This document shows positions 1 to 9,876 of a stretch of 64,000 bases of DNA, piece after piece. Position 1 is the stretch's first letter; every line of letters starts with the position of its first letter. The notes under the pieces were generated by a model that saw only the letters and a list, made by a program, of their open reading frames with translations, was not told the DNA's origin and did no database searches. Origin of the DNA: an uncultured Pelagibacteraceae bacterium (GTDB taxonomy: Bacteria > Pseudomonadota > Alphaproteobacteria > Pelagibacterales > Pelagibacteraceae); NCBI GenBank assembly GCA_902619595.1, contig CACNFE010000002.1:1-64000 (forward strand), given 5' to 3'. The position numbers were made by a program, and so were the translations under genes.

Positions 1-404
1 CCAATTTTATTTAATATATTATGTGATCTTGTATAGTCACTATAATTAAATCTAGACCCTAAAATTACATCAGCATTAAATTCTCTAAAAACTTTTATAA
101 ATTTTTTAAATTCAATTGGATCATACTCAAGGTCAGCATCTTGAAAAATTATATATTCTCCTGTTGATATCTTTAATCCTTGTTTTACTGAAAATCCTTT
201 TCCTGAATTTCTTGAATTATTTATTAAAGAATTATAAAGTGTATTATTCTCTTCAAGTAATTTTTTTGTACCATCAGTTGAGCCATCATTAATTACTATA
301 ATCTCATAATCTATATCATCTACTTTAGTTTTTTTAATTCTTTGAAGAACATCAATAATAGTTTTTTCCTCATTATAAACAGGGATTAAAATTGAAAGTT
401 TCAT
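1..404 (-). CDS. Glycosyltransferase family 2 (partial, runs off the left edge)
   Basis: Manual reverse translation from ATG at 404: MKLSILIPVYNEEKTIIDVLQRI...YEIIVINDGSTDGTKK...GKGFSVKQGLKISTGEYIIFQDADLEYDP; GT2 motifs NDGSTDGT and DAD. Not in the ORF track, probably because it lacks a stop in the window. Confidence 0.93.
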   Translation of the reverse strand, partial: MKLSILIPVYNEEKTIIDVLQRIKKTKVDDIDYEIIVINDGSTDGTKKLLEENNTLYNSLINNSRNSGKGFSVKQGLKISTGEYIIFQDADLEYDPIEFKKFIKVFREFNADVILGSRFNYSDYTRSHNILNKI

Positions 405-575
405 TATAATTAATTCAAATTAGATCTAAATAACCATAATTCAAGACAAATCCTTAGCTTTAAAAGCAAGATATTAGGGGTTTCATGCTTAATAAAATTT
501 AAAATTTTATTGAAAAACTCCAATAATCATAATTAAATTATATTTTTATAAAATGTTAACAAATAAAGGAAAACT

Positions 576-1769
576 ATGAAAAAATTAATTATAGCTGTAT
601 GCATGTTTTTTACTAGCATTGCATCAAACGTATATGCGGATGGTCACGGCAATATTAAAATGGGTATAATTTTAGGTTTTACTGGACCTATTGAGTCACT
701 TACTCCGGCAATGGCTGCATCTGCTGAATTAGCATTTAATGAAGCATCAGACTCTGGTTCTTTATTAGGTGGAAAGAAAATTAAAGTTGAAAGAGCTGAC
801 TCTACTTGTGTAGACTCTGCAGCTGCAACTTCTGCTGCGGAAGGATTGATTTCAAATGGTGTTGTGGCAATCATGGGTGCAGACTGTTCTGGTGTTACTG
901 GAGCAATTGCATCTAATGTTGCAGTTCCAAATGGGGTAGTTATGATTTCTCCATCTGCAACATCGCCAGGACTTACAACTTTAGAAGATAAAGGATATTT
1001 TTTTAGAACTGCTCCATCTGACGCAAGAGGTGGACAGATTTTAGCAGATATTACTAAAGATAGAGGTGTGAAAAGTGTTGCTATAACTTATACAAATAAT
1101 GACTACGGAAAAGGTTTAGCAGATGTTTATAAAGCCGCTGTAGAGGCTCATGGTATTAAAGTTACAACAACTGCAGCTCATGAAGATGGAAAAGCAGATT
1201 ATGCAGCTGAAGTAGCAACTTTAGCTTCTGCTGGCGGTGATGCTGTTGCTGTAATTGGTTACTTAGACCAAGGTGGTAAAGGTATTATTCAAGGATCTCT
1301 AGACTCTGGAGCTTTTGATACTTTTATTTTATCTGATGGTATGATTGGTGACTCTTTAACAGATAATTTTGGTAAAGCTTTAAATAAATCATTTGGTTCA
1401 ATACCAGGATCTACTGGAAAAGGAGCAGGAGTCTTTGCAAAAGTTGCTAAAGCTGGTGGAATTGACTCTTCTGGACCTTACACAGGAGAATCTTATGATG
1501 CTGCTGCTTTAATAACATTAGCTATGCAAGCGGGTGGTAAAGCAGATAGAGCAACTATTCAAAAAAATGTAATGTCAGTGGCAAACGCACCGGGGACTAA
1601 AATTTATCCAGGTCAACTTAAAAAAGCTTTAGATCTTCTATCTAAAGGTAAAGCTGTAAACTACGAAGGAGCGACTGGAGTAGAATTTACTGATGTTGGA
1701 GAAGCTTTTGGATCTTTCCTTGAAAAAGAAATAAAAGGTGGAAAATTCAAAACTAAAAAACAAAGATAG
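576..1769 (+). CDS. ABC transporter substrate-binding protein, branched-chain amino acid (LivK/HAAT) type
   Basis: Signal peptide, then IKMGIILGFTGPIESLTPAMAASAELAFNEA; periplasmic binding protein family architecture. Confidence 0.9.
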   Translation: MKKLIIAVCMFFTSIASNVYADGHGNIKMGIILGFTGPIESLTPAMAASAELAFNEASDSGSLLGGKKIKVERADSTCVDSAAATSAAEGLISNGVVAIMGADCSGVTGAIASNVAVPNGVVMISPSATSPGLTTLEDKGYFFRTAPSDARGGQILADITKDRGVKSVAITYTNNDYGKGLADVYKAAVEAHGIKVTTTAAHEDGKADYAAEVATLASAGGDAVAVIGYLDQGGKGIIQGSLDSGAFDTFILSDGMIGDSLTDNFGKALNKSFGSIPGSTGKGAGVFAKVAKAGGIDSSGPYTGESYDAAALITLAMQAGGKADRATIQKNVMSVANAPGTKIYPGQLKKALDLLSKGKAVNYEGATGVEFTDVGEAFGSFLEKEIKGGKFKTKKQR

Positions 1770-1780
1770 TTTTATATTTA

Positions 1781-1817
1781 AAAACCCTAGCGTCACTTAA
1801 CGCTAGGGTTTTTTTTT
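1781..1817. terminator. Rho-independent terminator
   Basis: AAAACCCTAGCG / CGCTAGGGTTTT 12-bp perfect stem with 8-nt loop and T-run; lies between convergent genes. Confidence 0.9.
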
Positions 1818-2971
1818 AAGTAAATTTCAGCTCTTATTGTTGCTAATACAATTAAAAGCATAAAAGGAATACAAATTAAATTCATTATTTTCCAACTTGT
1901 AAGTGTAATAAAAATCCCTGCCGATAAACTACCTATTGCATGTATTGAATAAACTACAAAATCATTTAGACCTTGTGCCTTGAATTTTTCCTCTTCTTTA
2001 TAAGTCAAAACAAGTAAACTTGTTCCTGAGATAAACAAAAAGTTCCAACCTAATCCTAAAAATATTAAAGCAACCATATAATTTAAAAAAGTTTGGTCAA
2101 AAGAACTCACAATTAATGTAATACTATAAAGAAATATACCTGCATAAATAATATTACTATTACCAAATTTTTTAATTAAAAAACCTGTCATAAGAGATGG
2201 TAAAAACATTGATGCAACATGAAACTGAATAACAATACTTGTTTTGCTCAAGCTCATATTTTCCATTACATGCATGCTGATCGGAGTTGCAGTCATAAGA
2301 AATGTCATAATTGCATATCCAAACGCTGATGCACATACAGCTTGAAAAAATCTTGGCTGTGAAATTAATTCAATATAACTTCTTCCTTTATATTGTAAAT
2401 TAATTTCTAATTTTGAATTATCTTTATAAAATAAAAAAAGAATTGATGGAATAAAAGTTAATAGAGCGAGAGCAAGATATGATCCAACATATAAGTTTTC
2501 ACTAATCAAATCTTTTGAAAAATTTGCTAGACTTGGTCCTAAAAATGCAGAAATGATCCCGCCAAATAATATTATTGATATTGCTTTTGGTGCAATCTCT
2601 TTATTTACACTTTCAGCTGCTGCAAAACGGTACTGATGTGTAAATGCCATTCCAATACCTATGAATACATTTGCAAAACAAAATAAAATAAAGTTTTGGC
2701 TGTATATAGAATAGGCTGCTAAAATAGAAAATAATGAATTGCCAATTGATGCTAATATAAATCCATATTTTCTACCAATCAAACTCATTACCCTTGTAGC
2801 AATAATTGCTCCTATGGCTATGCCCACTACAGAAATTGACATTGGTAAAGTTGCTAATGATTTAATTGGACTTATTTGAGAGCCAATTATTCCACTTAAG
2901 AAAACAGTAACTGGTGCTGCCGTAAAACTAAAAATTTGACTAAGAGTTAATAAAAAAAGGTTTTTATTCAT
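1793..2971 (-). CDS. MFS transporter
   Basis: 392 aa, about 12 hydrophobic segments, MFS-like loop 'RVMSLIGRKYGF'. Confidence 0.8.
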   Translation of the reverse strand: MNKNLFLLTLSQIFSFTAAPVTVFLSGIIGSQISPIKSLATLPMSISVVGIAIGAIIATRVMSLIGRKYGFILASIGNSLFSILAAYSIYSQNFILFCFANVFIGIGMAFTHQYRFAAAESVNKEIAPKAISIILFGGIISAFLGPSLANFSKDLISENLYVGSYLALALLTFIPSILFLFYKDNSKLEINLQYKGRSYIELISQPRFFQAVCASAFGYAIMTFLMTATPISMHVMENMSLSKTSIVIQFHVASMFLPSLMTGFLIKKFGNSNIIYAGIFLYSITLIVSSFDQTFLNYMVALIFLGLGWNFLFISGTSLLVLTYKEEEKFKAQGLNDFVVYSIHAIGSLSAGIFITLTSWKIMNLICIPFMLLIVLATIRAEIYLKKNPSVK

Positions 2972-3035
2972 TAGAAGATGTATTTATCACTTAAATACAT
3001 CGCAAATGCTAAAGCCATTCCAAGTAATATATATT

Positions 3036-4412
3036 TCATATTTTTTTGACGTTTATTTTTTCTGGAATTAATCCCTTTGGACGATATCTCATTATTACTA
3101 ATAGTCCAACTCCAATCATTAAAAATCTAAAATAAGGTGCGCTCTCAATAAGATGAAACTTTAATGCATTAGTTTCATCTAAATGTGTAGTAAAAAAATT
3201 AATTAAATATAAAGCTATTGGTCCTGCTTCTACCCATAAAAACCACACAACAAATCCACCTAAAATTGCTCCAAAATTATTACCAGTACCACCAACAATT
3301 ACCATTACCCAAATAACAAAAGTATATCTCATTGGTCTATAGCTTCCAGGGGTAAACAAGCCATCATTAGTCACCATCATTGCGCCCGCCAAACCAACAA
3401 TTGCTGATCCTAGAATAAAAATAAGCAAATGCTCCTTAACTACATTTTTGCCCATTGCTCCTGCAGCTTCTTCATTATCTCTAATTGCTCTCATTTTTCT
3501 TCCCCATGGTGAATAAAGAGCTTTTTGAGTAAGGATTAATAGAATTATAACAACTGTTAAAAATAAACCAGTCATACAGAGTTTTACATACACGGATGAT
3601 GCATCAATGACTAATTGGTTTAACACATCTTTTTTATCAGAAACCGAACTTAATAAATTTAATTTTCCTTGATGCAGTTTTTCAACTAAATTTATAAACC
3701 AGGGAGAGGTTTGTAAATCTATCTCGTAGGGAACTGGTCTTTTCAATCCAATCACATTTTTAACTCCCCTTGCTAACCAATCTTCATGTTTAATAATTGA
3801 TACAACTATCTCAGCAATTAGTAATGTTGCTATAGCAAGATAATCAGCTCTTAACCCTAAGGCTATTTTACCAACAATAAATGCTAATCCAGCTGCAAAG
3901 ATTGCTCCAATAATCCAAGAAAATAATACTGGCATTCCAAGTCCACCAAGAAAACCGGTTTTTGCAGGATTAACTGCTTCAATTGCTTCAATACCTGGGA
4001 ATGCAACAAACCTAATTAAAATTACCCCAAATATAATCGAAAATGTAATAAAGTAATTTTTATATTTGTGATTTTTATATTTTTTTAAAAAAAATCTTAC
4101 TATTAAAACCAAACTAATTATCAAAATTAAACTACCTATAATATTTAATCCTCCTGCACTCCAAGCTTCGGGAACAGGCGCAACTGAAACTAAAACTACA
4201 GCTAACCCTCCAAGAGCTGTATAACCCATAATGCCAAAGTTTATTAAACCTGCGTATCCCCATTGAATATTCGCTCCCATAGTCATCACTGCAGAAATTA
4301 AACAGTAATTTAGAATCGATAAAGCAATCGACCATGATTGGAATATTCCAACCATGATTATTAAAAATAACATAATCGAATAAGCAGCTATAATATTAAA
4401 ATAATTTCTCAT
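3036..4412 (-). CDS. Branched-chain amino-acid ABC transporter permease (LivM-like)
   Basis: Polytopic; 'GLRADYLAIATLLIAEIV', 'GRKMRAIRDNEEAAGAMGKNV', 'GGTGNNFGAILGG'. Confidence 0.9.
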   Translation of the reverse strand: MRNYFNIIAAYSIMLFLIIMVGIFQSWSIALSILNYCLISAVMTMGANIQWGYAGLINFGIMGYTALGGLAVVLVSVAPVPEAWSAGGLNIIGSLILIISLVLIVRFFLKKYKNHKYKNYFITFSIIFGVILIRFVAFPGIEAIEAVNPAKTGFLGGLGMPVLFSWIIGAIFAAGLAFIVGKIALGLRADYLAIATLLIAEIVVSIIKHEDWLARGVKNVIGLKRPVPYEIDLQTSPWFINLVEKLHQGKLNLLSSVSDKKDVLNQLVIDASSVYVKLCMTGLFLTVVIILLILTQKALYSPWGRKMRAIRDNEEAAGAMGKNVVKEHLLIFILGSAIVGLAGAMMVTNDGLFTPGSYRPMRYTFVIWVMVIVGGTGNNFGAILGGFVVWFLWVEAGPIALYLINFFTTHLDETNALKFHLIESAPYFRFLMIGVGLLVIMRYRPKGLIPEKINVKKI

Positions 4413-5431
4413 ATTTTTTTTCCCTCAAAAATACCTGAAGGTCTAAACAACAAGACTATGACTAGTATTGAAAAAGAAACAGCAAATTTATAATCTGTTG
4501 ACAATAATTGTACTAAAGAATCTGGCTCTAAAAACTCGGGCAACAAATAAATAAAAAACTTTTTATAAGCATAGGTAACCAAAATCTCAGCAAATGCGAT
4601 TACATAACCACCTAAAAATGCACCGTAGGGATTTCCAATTCCTCCTACAATTGCTGCAGCAAAAATTGGGAGCATATTATTAAAATAAACAAATGGTTTA
4701 TAACTTTTATCTAAGCCGTATAAAACTCCTCCAACTGTCGCCAGAAATCCAGCTATAATCCATGTGATCATAACAACTTTTTTAGGGTCTATACCAGATA
4801 GTAAAGCTAAGTCTTCATTATCAGAGTATGCTCTCATACTTGTGCCAGTTTTAGTTTTATTTAAAAACCAAAATAATGTTGAAACTAAAATAATTGTAAC
4901 CACAAGTGTTATTGCCTGTGTAGATTTGATAGTAAGTCCCTCGCTTAGTCCTGTCATTTCTTTAAACTCTGACGCTTTAAGTATAAATTTTTCACCATCC
5001 ATAAATCTTCTATCAAATGGTCCTATAATTATTCTTATAATTGCCTGAGTAACAAACATTACACCAACACTAACCATAGCTAACTGAACGGGTGCACTTT
5101 TACTTATTCTGTAATATTTAAAAACAAATTTATCAATAAATAACATGTATAAAATCATAGCAAGGATCGCTAAAGGCAGTGTCAATAATGCTGTAGGTAA
5201 AAATCCTAATCCAACTCCAACTGATTGAAAATAATATGTAAGTAAAACAGCGAACATTGTCCCAAAAGACATCATGTCTCCAGTTGCAAAATTAGCAAAT
5301 CGAAGTACTCCATAAATTAATGTCACAAAAATTGCACCTAGTGCTAATTGAGATCCATAAGTAATTGCTGGTATTACAGTGTAATTTAATAATAAAATTA
5401 CTGCATTTAATAATTCCAAATTATCCTCCAA
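4409..5431 (-). CDS. Branched-chain amino-acid ABC transporter permease (LivH-like)
   Basis: 'GAIFVTLIYGVLRFANFATGDMMSFG', 'MRAYSDNEDLALLSGIDPKKV', 'AAIVGGIGNPYGAFLGG'. Confidence 0.92.
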   Translation of the reverse strand: MEDNLELLNAVILLLNYTVIPAITYGSQLALGAIFVTLIYGVLRFANFATGDMMSFGTMFAVLLTYYFQSVGVGLGFLPTALLTLPLAILAMILYMLFIDKFVFKYYRISKSAPVQLAMVSVGVMFVTQAIIRIIIGPFDRRFMDGEKFILKASEFKEMTGLSEGLTIKSTQAITLVVTIILVSTLFWFLNKTKTGTSMRAYSDNEDLALLSGIDPKKVVMITWIIAGFLATVGGVLYGLDKSYKPFVYFNNMLPIFAAAIVGGIGNPYGAFLGGYVIAFAEILVTYAYKKFFIYLLPEFLEPDSLVQLLSTDYKFAVSFSILVIVLLFRPSGIFEGKKI

Positions 5432-6128
5432 GAAAAGATCTTCTTACTTCTGGATCTTCCAATAGTTCACTTCCAGAACCTTCAAATTTATTTTGTCCAG
5501 TAACTAGAACATAGCCTCGATCAGATATGCTTAGTGCTTGTTTGGCATTTTGTTCGACCATAATTATTCCCACATTGGTCTCTTTTACTTTCAATATATG
5601 TTGAAATAATTCATCCATTACTATCGGTGAGACACCTGCAGTTGGCTCATCTAACATTAATACTGATGGCTTTATCATTAAAGCTCTGCCCAAGGCTACC
5701 TGTTGTCTTTGCCCACCAGACAACTGTCCTACAACTTGAGAACTTTTTTCTCTAAGTATTGGAAAAAGATCATAAATTTCTTCAATAACATCATTAATAT
5801 TATCTTCTCTTAAAAATGCTCCGACTTCTAAATTTTCTCTCACTGTCAGTTCAGAAAAAACATTTTTTGTTTGTGGCACAAACGAAATACCAGATTTAAC
5901 CCTTTCTTGTGGAGAAAGTTTTGAAATATCTGTTCCATTTATTTTAATATTTCCAGATTTTAAATTAAGCAAACCAAGCATTGCTTTCATTGCTGTAGAT
6001 TTGCCTGCACCATTTGGTCCTAATATTGCAACTATTTCTCCTTTATTAACTTTAATTGTACATGATGAAATAATATCTGGTCCATTACCGTAACCAGCTG
6101 TCATTTGATTTCCCTCAAAAAAATACAT
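5421..6128 (-). CDS. Branched-chain amino-acid ABC transporter ATP-binding protein (LivF-like)
   Basis: Walker A GPNGAGKST, signature LSGGQRQQ, Walker B VLMLDEPTAG. Confidence 0.93.
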   Translation of the reverse strand: MYFFEGNQMTAGYGNGPDIISSCTIKVNKGEIVAILGPNGAGKSTAMKAMLGLLNLKSGNIKINGTDISKLSPQERVKSGISFVPQTKNVFSELTVRENLEVGAFLREDNINDVIEEIYDLFPILREKSSQVVGQLSGGQRQQVALGRALMIKPSVLMLDEPTAGVSPIVMDELFQHILKVKETNVGIIMVEQNAKQALSISDRGYVLVTGQNKFEGSGSELLEDPEVRRSFLGG

Positions 6129-6922
6129 TATTGGACATCCATAGTTTTTTGATTGCTTCTTCCTAAATAACTATCAATTACTTTGTCATTTTTCTTTACC
6201 TCATCAGAAGTGCCTTCAAATAGCACTGATCCCTCAGACATAACTATAACTGGATCACACATTCTACTAATGAAATCGATATCATGCTCTATCATGCAAA
6301 AAGTGTAACCTTTTTCTTTGTTAAGTCTTAGGATGGCGGTTCCTAAATCTTTTAGTAATGTACGATTAACTCCAGCCCCTACCTCATCTAGTAATACAAG
6401 TTTTGCATTAACCATCATTGTTCTTCCAAGCTCAAGAAGTTTTTTTTGACCTCCAGATAGATTTCCTGCAAGTTCATTTGATAGGTGTTTTAAATTTAAA
6501 AATTCTATTACCTCTAAAGCCTTTTCTTTTAATTGATCCTCCTCTCTCTCAACAAGCTTTGGATTAATAAGTGCTGTAATTAAATTTTCTCCAGATTGAT
6601 TGCTAGGTACCATCATTAAATTCTCTAATACAGTTAAATTTGAGAATTCGTGAGCAATTTGAAAAGTTCTCAAAAGTCCTTTTGAAAAAAGTTGATAAGA
6701 TGGCATATTGGTAATATTTTCATTATTGAATATTACACTTCCTTTGGAAGATTTTAAATTTCCTGCAATTAAATTAAATAGTGTTGTTTTTCCAGACCCG
6801 TTAGGTCCAATAATACCTGTAATAGACCTTTTTTTAATTTTAAGAGAACAATTATTTACAGCAGCTAAACCACCAAAATACTTTGAGACATTTTCAACAT
6901 GTAAAATTTCTGTTTCACTCAT
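6128..6922 (-). CDS. Branched-chain amino-acid ABC transporter ATP-binding protein (LivG-like)
   Basis: Walker A GPNGSGKTT, LSGGQKKLLELGRTMM, LVLLDEVGAGV. Confidence 0.93.
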   Translation of the reverse strand: MSETEILHVENVSKYFGGLAAVNNCSLKIKKRSITGIIGPNGSGKTTLFNLIAGNLKSSKGSVIFNNENITNMPSYQLFSKGLLRTFQIAHEFSNLTVLENLMMVPSNQSGENLITALINPKLVEREEDQLKEKALEVIEFLNLKHLSNELAGNLSGGQKKLLELGRTMMVNAKLVLLDEVGAGVNRTLLKDLGTAILRLNKEKGYTFCMIEHDIDFISRMCDPVIVMSEGSVLFEGTSDEVKKNDKVIDSYLGRSNQKTMDVQ

Positions 6923-6925
6923 TCT

Positions 6926-7696
6926 CTATTTTGTTTTTTTTAATCTTTTTAAAATAATCCCAGTCGTTTTATTTAATGAATTGTAAAAACCAAGTTTTTT
7001 CAATTCTTTGAGAGATTGTTCATTTAATCCTTTCGGTGTTTGCGATTCCTTCACCAATTTTTTTAAATCGTTAGATTTTTCATTAGCACCTTCTGCCAGC
7101 GCAAGAAACAAAGAAGTTATATATTTTTGAGAATTGTATTTTTTAACACCTTTTTGAACTAACCATGATGATAGACACTGTAAAATTTCATAAAATGGAG
7201 CCATCATAGATGATGTAGCCCAAAAATTTAAAGATAAATTCTCACGATTTATCTCAATTGTATTTCCTAATTTGTTAAAAAATTCTTTAACTTTTCTATT
7301 TGGTGGAAAAATCGGCACTGGTCCTTTTTTGAGTGATATAGGTGGCAAAGGTATTGCTCTAACAATTTTAGCTTTTACTCTAATTAATTTTTTCAGATCT
7401 TTCATTTTTATTGTAGAGATAAAACTTATTATCAAATGTTTTTTTTTAAAAATTAATTTTTTTATGATTTCATTTCCGACTTTTGGTGTCAAAGCTAAAA
7501 AAATCCAATCGCTGGAATCTAAAATTTTTTGATTATTATCATAAATTATTATTTTTTTACTTTTTTTGCTTAATAACTTCGAGATCTTGGGACTACGTTT
7601 AGAAATGAAAATTTTTGAGTATTTTATTTTAGATTTTAAAATTCCCAATATAACTGCTTTTGAAATTTGACCAGTTCCTATAAATCCAAGTCTCAT
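6926..7696 (-). CDS. Pyrroline-5-carboxylate reductase-like NAD(P)-binding protein
   Basis: MRLGFIGTGQISKAVILGIL (Rossmann) and P5CR-like C-terminus; ORF track extends to 7732 but the ATG at 7696 fits the fold start. Confidence 0.7.
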   Translation of the reverse strand: MRLGFIGTGQISKAVILGILKSKIKYSKIFISKRSPKISKLLSKKSKKIIIYDNNQKILDSSDWIFLALTPKVGNEIIKKLIFKKKHLIISFISTIKMKDLKKLIRVKAKIVRAIPLPPISLKKGPVPIFPPNRKVKEFFNKLGNTIEINRENLSLNFWATSSMMAPFYEILQCLSSWLVQKGVKKYNSQKYITSLFLALAEGANEKSNDLKKLVKESQTPKGLNEQSLKELKKLGFYNSLNKTTGIILKRLKKTK

Positions 7697-7738
7697 GAGA
7701 ATATATCTATAAGAGTTACCAAAATAAATCACCCAAAA

Positions 7739-7765
7739 AAAAAGCCCTCATAAGAGGGCTTTTTT
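7739..7765 (-). terminator. Rho-independent terminator downstream of the 7787-8440 gene
   Basis: AAAAAGCCCTC-ATAA-GAGGGCTTTTT stem-loop with flanking A/T runs. Confidence 0.88.
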
Positions 7766-7786
7766 AGATTTTATTTTAAAAATAAA

Positions 7787-8440
7787 TTAGAATGATCTTC
7801 CAAATGATACTGTTAAGTTAGTACTGTCAATATCAGCTGTTACTTTAGTAGCATTAGAAGTTGTTGCAGAAACTGGATCGTAGTCATTATCAGATAAAAC
7901 TACTCTCATAAAACCTTCTCCCATATCTCTTTCAATTCCAATACCTAGTTTAGTACCTTGAATGATCACATCACCAGTTCTATTTGTTGATGAAACTGAT
8001 TTAAGGTCGTATTCACCTTCCGCATACATCATTCCAGCAAGTGCAAAAACATGATTACCAGCTACATCACCTCCAAGAGTTGCGTATGCAGTAATATGGT
8101 TGCTCGCATCAAGAGTACCACTGTTAGTACCAGATGTTCCATCTGATGATTGAGTTGTTGATCTACTTTCTAACTCAGCACTCATAGGAATATAATCTAC
8201 TCCAAATGAAGCTTTTGCGCCATTTGGTAAATCAGTAGCAAACTCCAGGAATAATGAAGGTATAATCACATCATTGCTAATATCTTTTGTAGTATCGATT
8301 GACCCGTTACTGTCAATGTCGTCCGTTACAGTAGTATCCAACATCGCCATAGATGCAGAAAAACCAATCTTTCTCTCAAAAGCGTTGGCTGAAAAACAAA
8401 ACAGTGACAAACCAAGGATCGCAATTAATATTTTTTTCAT
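7787..8440 (-). CDS. Outer-membrane beta-barrel protein (hypothetical)
   Basis: Signal peptide ending ANA, alternating beta pattern, C-terminal aromatic 'LTVSFGRSF'. Confidence 0.7.
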   Translation of the reverse strand: MKKILIAILGLSLFCFSANAFERKIGFSASMAMLDTTVTDDIDSNGSIDTTKDISNDVIIPSLFLEFATDLPNGAKASFGVDYIPMSAELESRSTTQSSDGTSGTNSGTLDASNHITAYATLGGDVAGNHVFALAGMMYAEGEYDLKSVSSTNRTGDVIIQGTKLGIGIERDMGEGFMRVVLSDNDYDPVSATTSNATKVTADIDSTNLTVSFGRSF

Positions 8441-8595
8441 TTTAAACCTTATAAATATTTGTTAATTAACAATGTCTTAGTACCAAATTTAGTTTAAATA
8501 GTACACAGATTTGATGATAAACAGATAGTTGAATTTAAAAAAATCCCTCTAAAAAAAGGTTTTTGTGTTGCATTTTTGTCACTTTTTTAATTTTT

Positions 8596-9201
8596 TTACA
8601 AAATACTTATTAATATAGCAATAACAACTAAAGCAAATGCTGAAACTCTATTTATCTTTTGTGGATTCGCTTTGATCCAATGTATTAATTTATTAGCGAG
8701 TACGGCATATCCCATCAATGATAAGAAATCTAAAAAAACATAAGTTGAAATTAAGATAATAAATTGAATTACATAATTACCTTGAAAATCAATAAATTGT
8801 GGAAAAATAAAAGGAAAAAACATCCAAGCTTTTGGGCTAGTGCCAGCAATAAAAAAGCCATCATTAAAAAAGGAAAAGATATTTTTTTTTTTTGAGGATT
8901 TTGAATTAAATTTATTTAAACTCGAATTGTATAAATCATATGCTAAGTAACATAAGTACATAATCCCAGCCCATTTTAAGATTATCAAAAATATTGAATA
9001 ATCAGAAAAAAACGAACCAATAAAAAAAATTACTAAAGTTGCTTGAATTATATTGGCAGTTATATCTCCCAAAGCAGTCCATATACAATTTTTTACCCCA
9101 TAATTTATTGAATTAGATATTATTACTATTCTAGGAGTACCTGGTGTTATAAATAAAAATAAAATAATTTGTAAAAAAAGGAAAAATTCGAGAGGTAGCA
9201 T
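8596..9201 (-). CDS. LysE/RhtB-family amino-acid exporter
   Basis: 'LFLFITPGTPRIVIISNSINYGVKNCIWTALGDI' typical N-terminus; about 6 TM segments. Confidence 0.85.
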   Translation of the reverse strand: MLPLEFFLFLQIILFLFITPGTPRIVIISNSINYGVKNCIWTALGDITANIIQATLVIFFIGSFFSDYSIFLIILKWAGIMYLCYLAYDLYNSSLNKFNSKSSKKKNIFSFFNDGFFIAGTSPKAWMFFPFIFPQFIDFQGNYVIQFIILISTYVFLDFLSLMGYAVLANKLIHWIKANPQKINRVSAFALVVIAILISIL

Positions 9202-9320
9202 TTGAGTGATAGTCCTAAAAAACCGGGAGCTAAAGATGGCTAGATAGGACTATCTTTTTCCAATATAACACATGTTGAAAGAAAAGCATCAATCATTTAT
9301 TTAAATTTAGTAATTTTTAT

Positions 9321-9614
9321 ATGAAAAAAAGTCACAGACCCCAAACAAAGGTTAAAAATCCTGAGCCAAATCGCATGAGTCCAGATTGGGTTATATGGGC
9401 AGCTTGGGCCGATCGGATAACTTTTGAGGATATCAAAAAAATTGCAGGGAAAACTGAAAATGAGGTTATAAAAATAATGAGAAAAACCTTAAAGCCATCC
9501 TCATTTCGACTTTGGAGAAAAAGAGCAAAAAATCAAAGTATTAAACATAGAAAAAAATTTGAGATTTCTAGAAAAGAAATAAGAAGAAAAATAAAAAAAA
9601 ATGATTATATATAA
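9321..9614 (+). CDS. TIGR03643/DUF2805-like small protein
   Basis: 'MSPDWVIWAAWADRITFEDIKKIAGKTENEVIKIMRKTLKPSSFRLWRKR'; family named from memory. Confidence 0.7.
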   Translation: MKKSHRPQTKVKNPEPNRMSPDWVIWAAWADRITFEDIKKIAGKTENEVIKIMRKTLKPSSFRLWRKRAKNQSIKHRKKFEISRKEIRRKIKKNDYI

Positions 9615-9617
9615 TTA

Positions 9618-9872
9618 ATGAAAAAAATAATTATGTATACAGGTCCTATGTGTAATTTCTGTGACGCTGCAAAAAGATTACTCGCAAGAAACAATGCCAC
9701 TTTTACAGAAATTGATATTGCATCAAAAGAAGGTTTGATGGAGGAAATGATTAAAAAAGCCAACGGCAAAAGAACTGTTCCACAAATATTTGTAGATGAA
9801 TATCATGTGGGGGGATATCAAGAGCTTAGAGAACTTGAAAAACAAAATAAATTACAAGAATTAATAAATTAG
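9618..9872 (+). CDS. grxC: Glutaredoxin 3
   Basis: MYTGPMCNFCDAAKRLL, KRTVPQIFVDEYHVGGYQEL: CxxC, TVP and GG motifs. Confidence 0.93.
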   Translation: MKKIIMYTGPMCNFCDAAKRLLARNNATFTEIDIASKEGLMEEMIKKANGKRTVPQIFVDEYHVGGYQELRELEKQNKLQELIN

Positions 9873-9876
9873 ATTT

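Noticed and set aside
644-874. 76-aa minus-strand ORF within the substrate-binding protein gene
   Set aside because: Shadow ORF inside a clear CDS; the same applies to other 60-120 aa antisense ORFs in the track (e.g. 4764-5048, 18811-19167, 46941-47297, 50701-51018).
576-6922. Substrate-binding protein gene separated from and convergent to its presumed permease/ATPase genes
   Set aside because: Unlinked or opposite-strand binding-protein genes are common for HAAT transporters; also the pairing itself is not proven.
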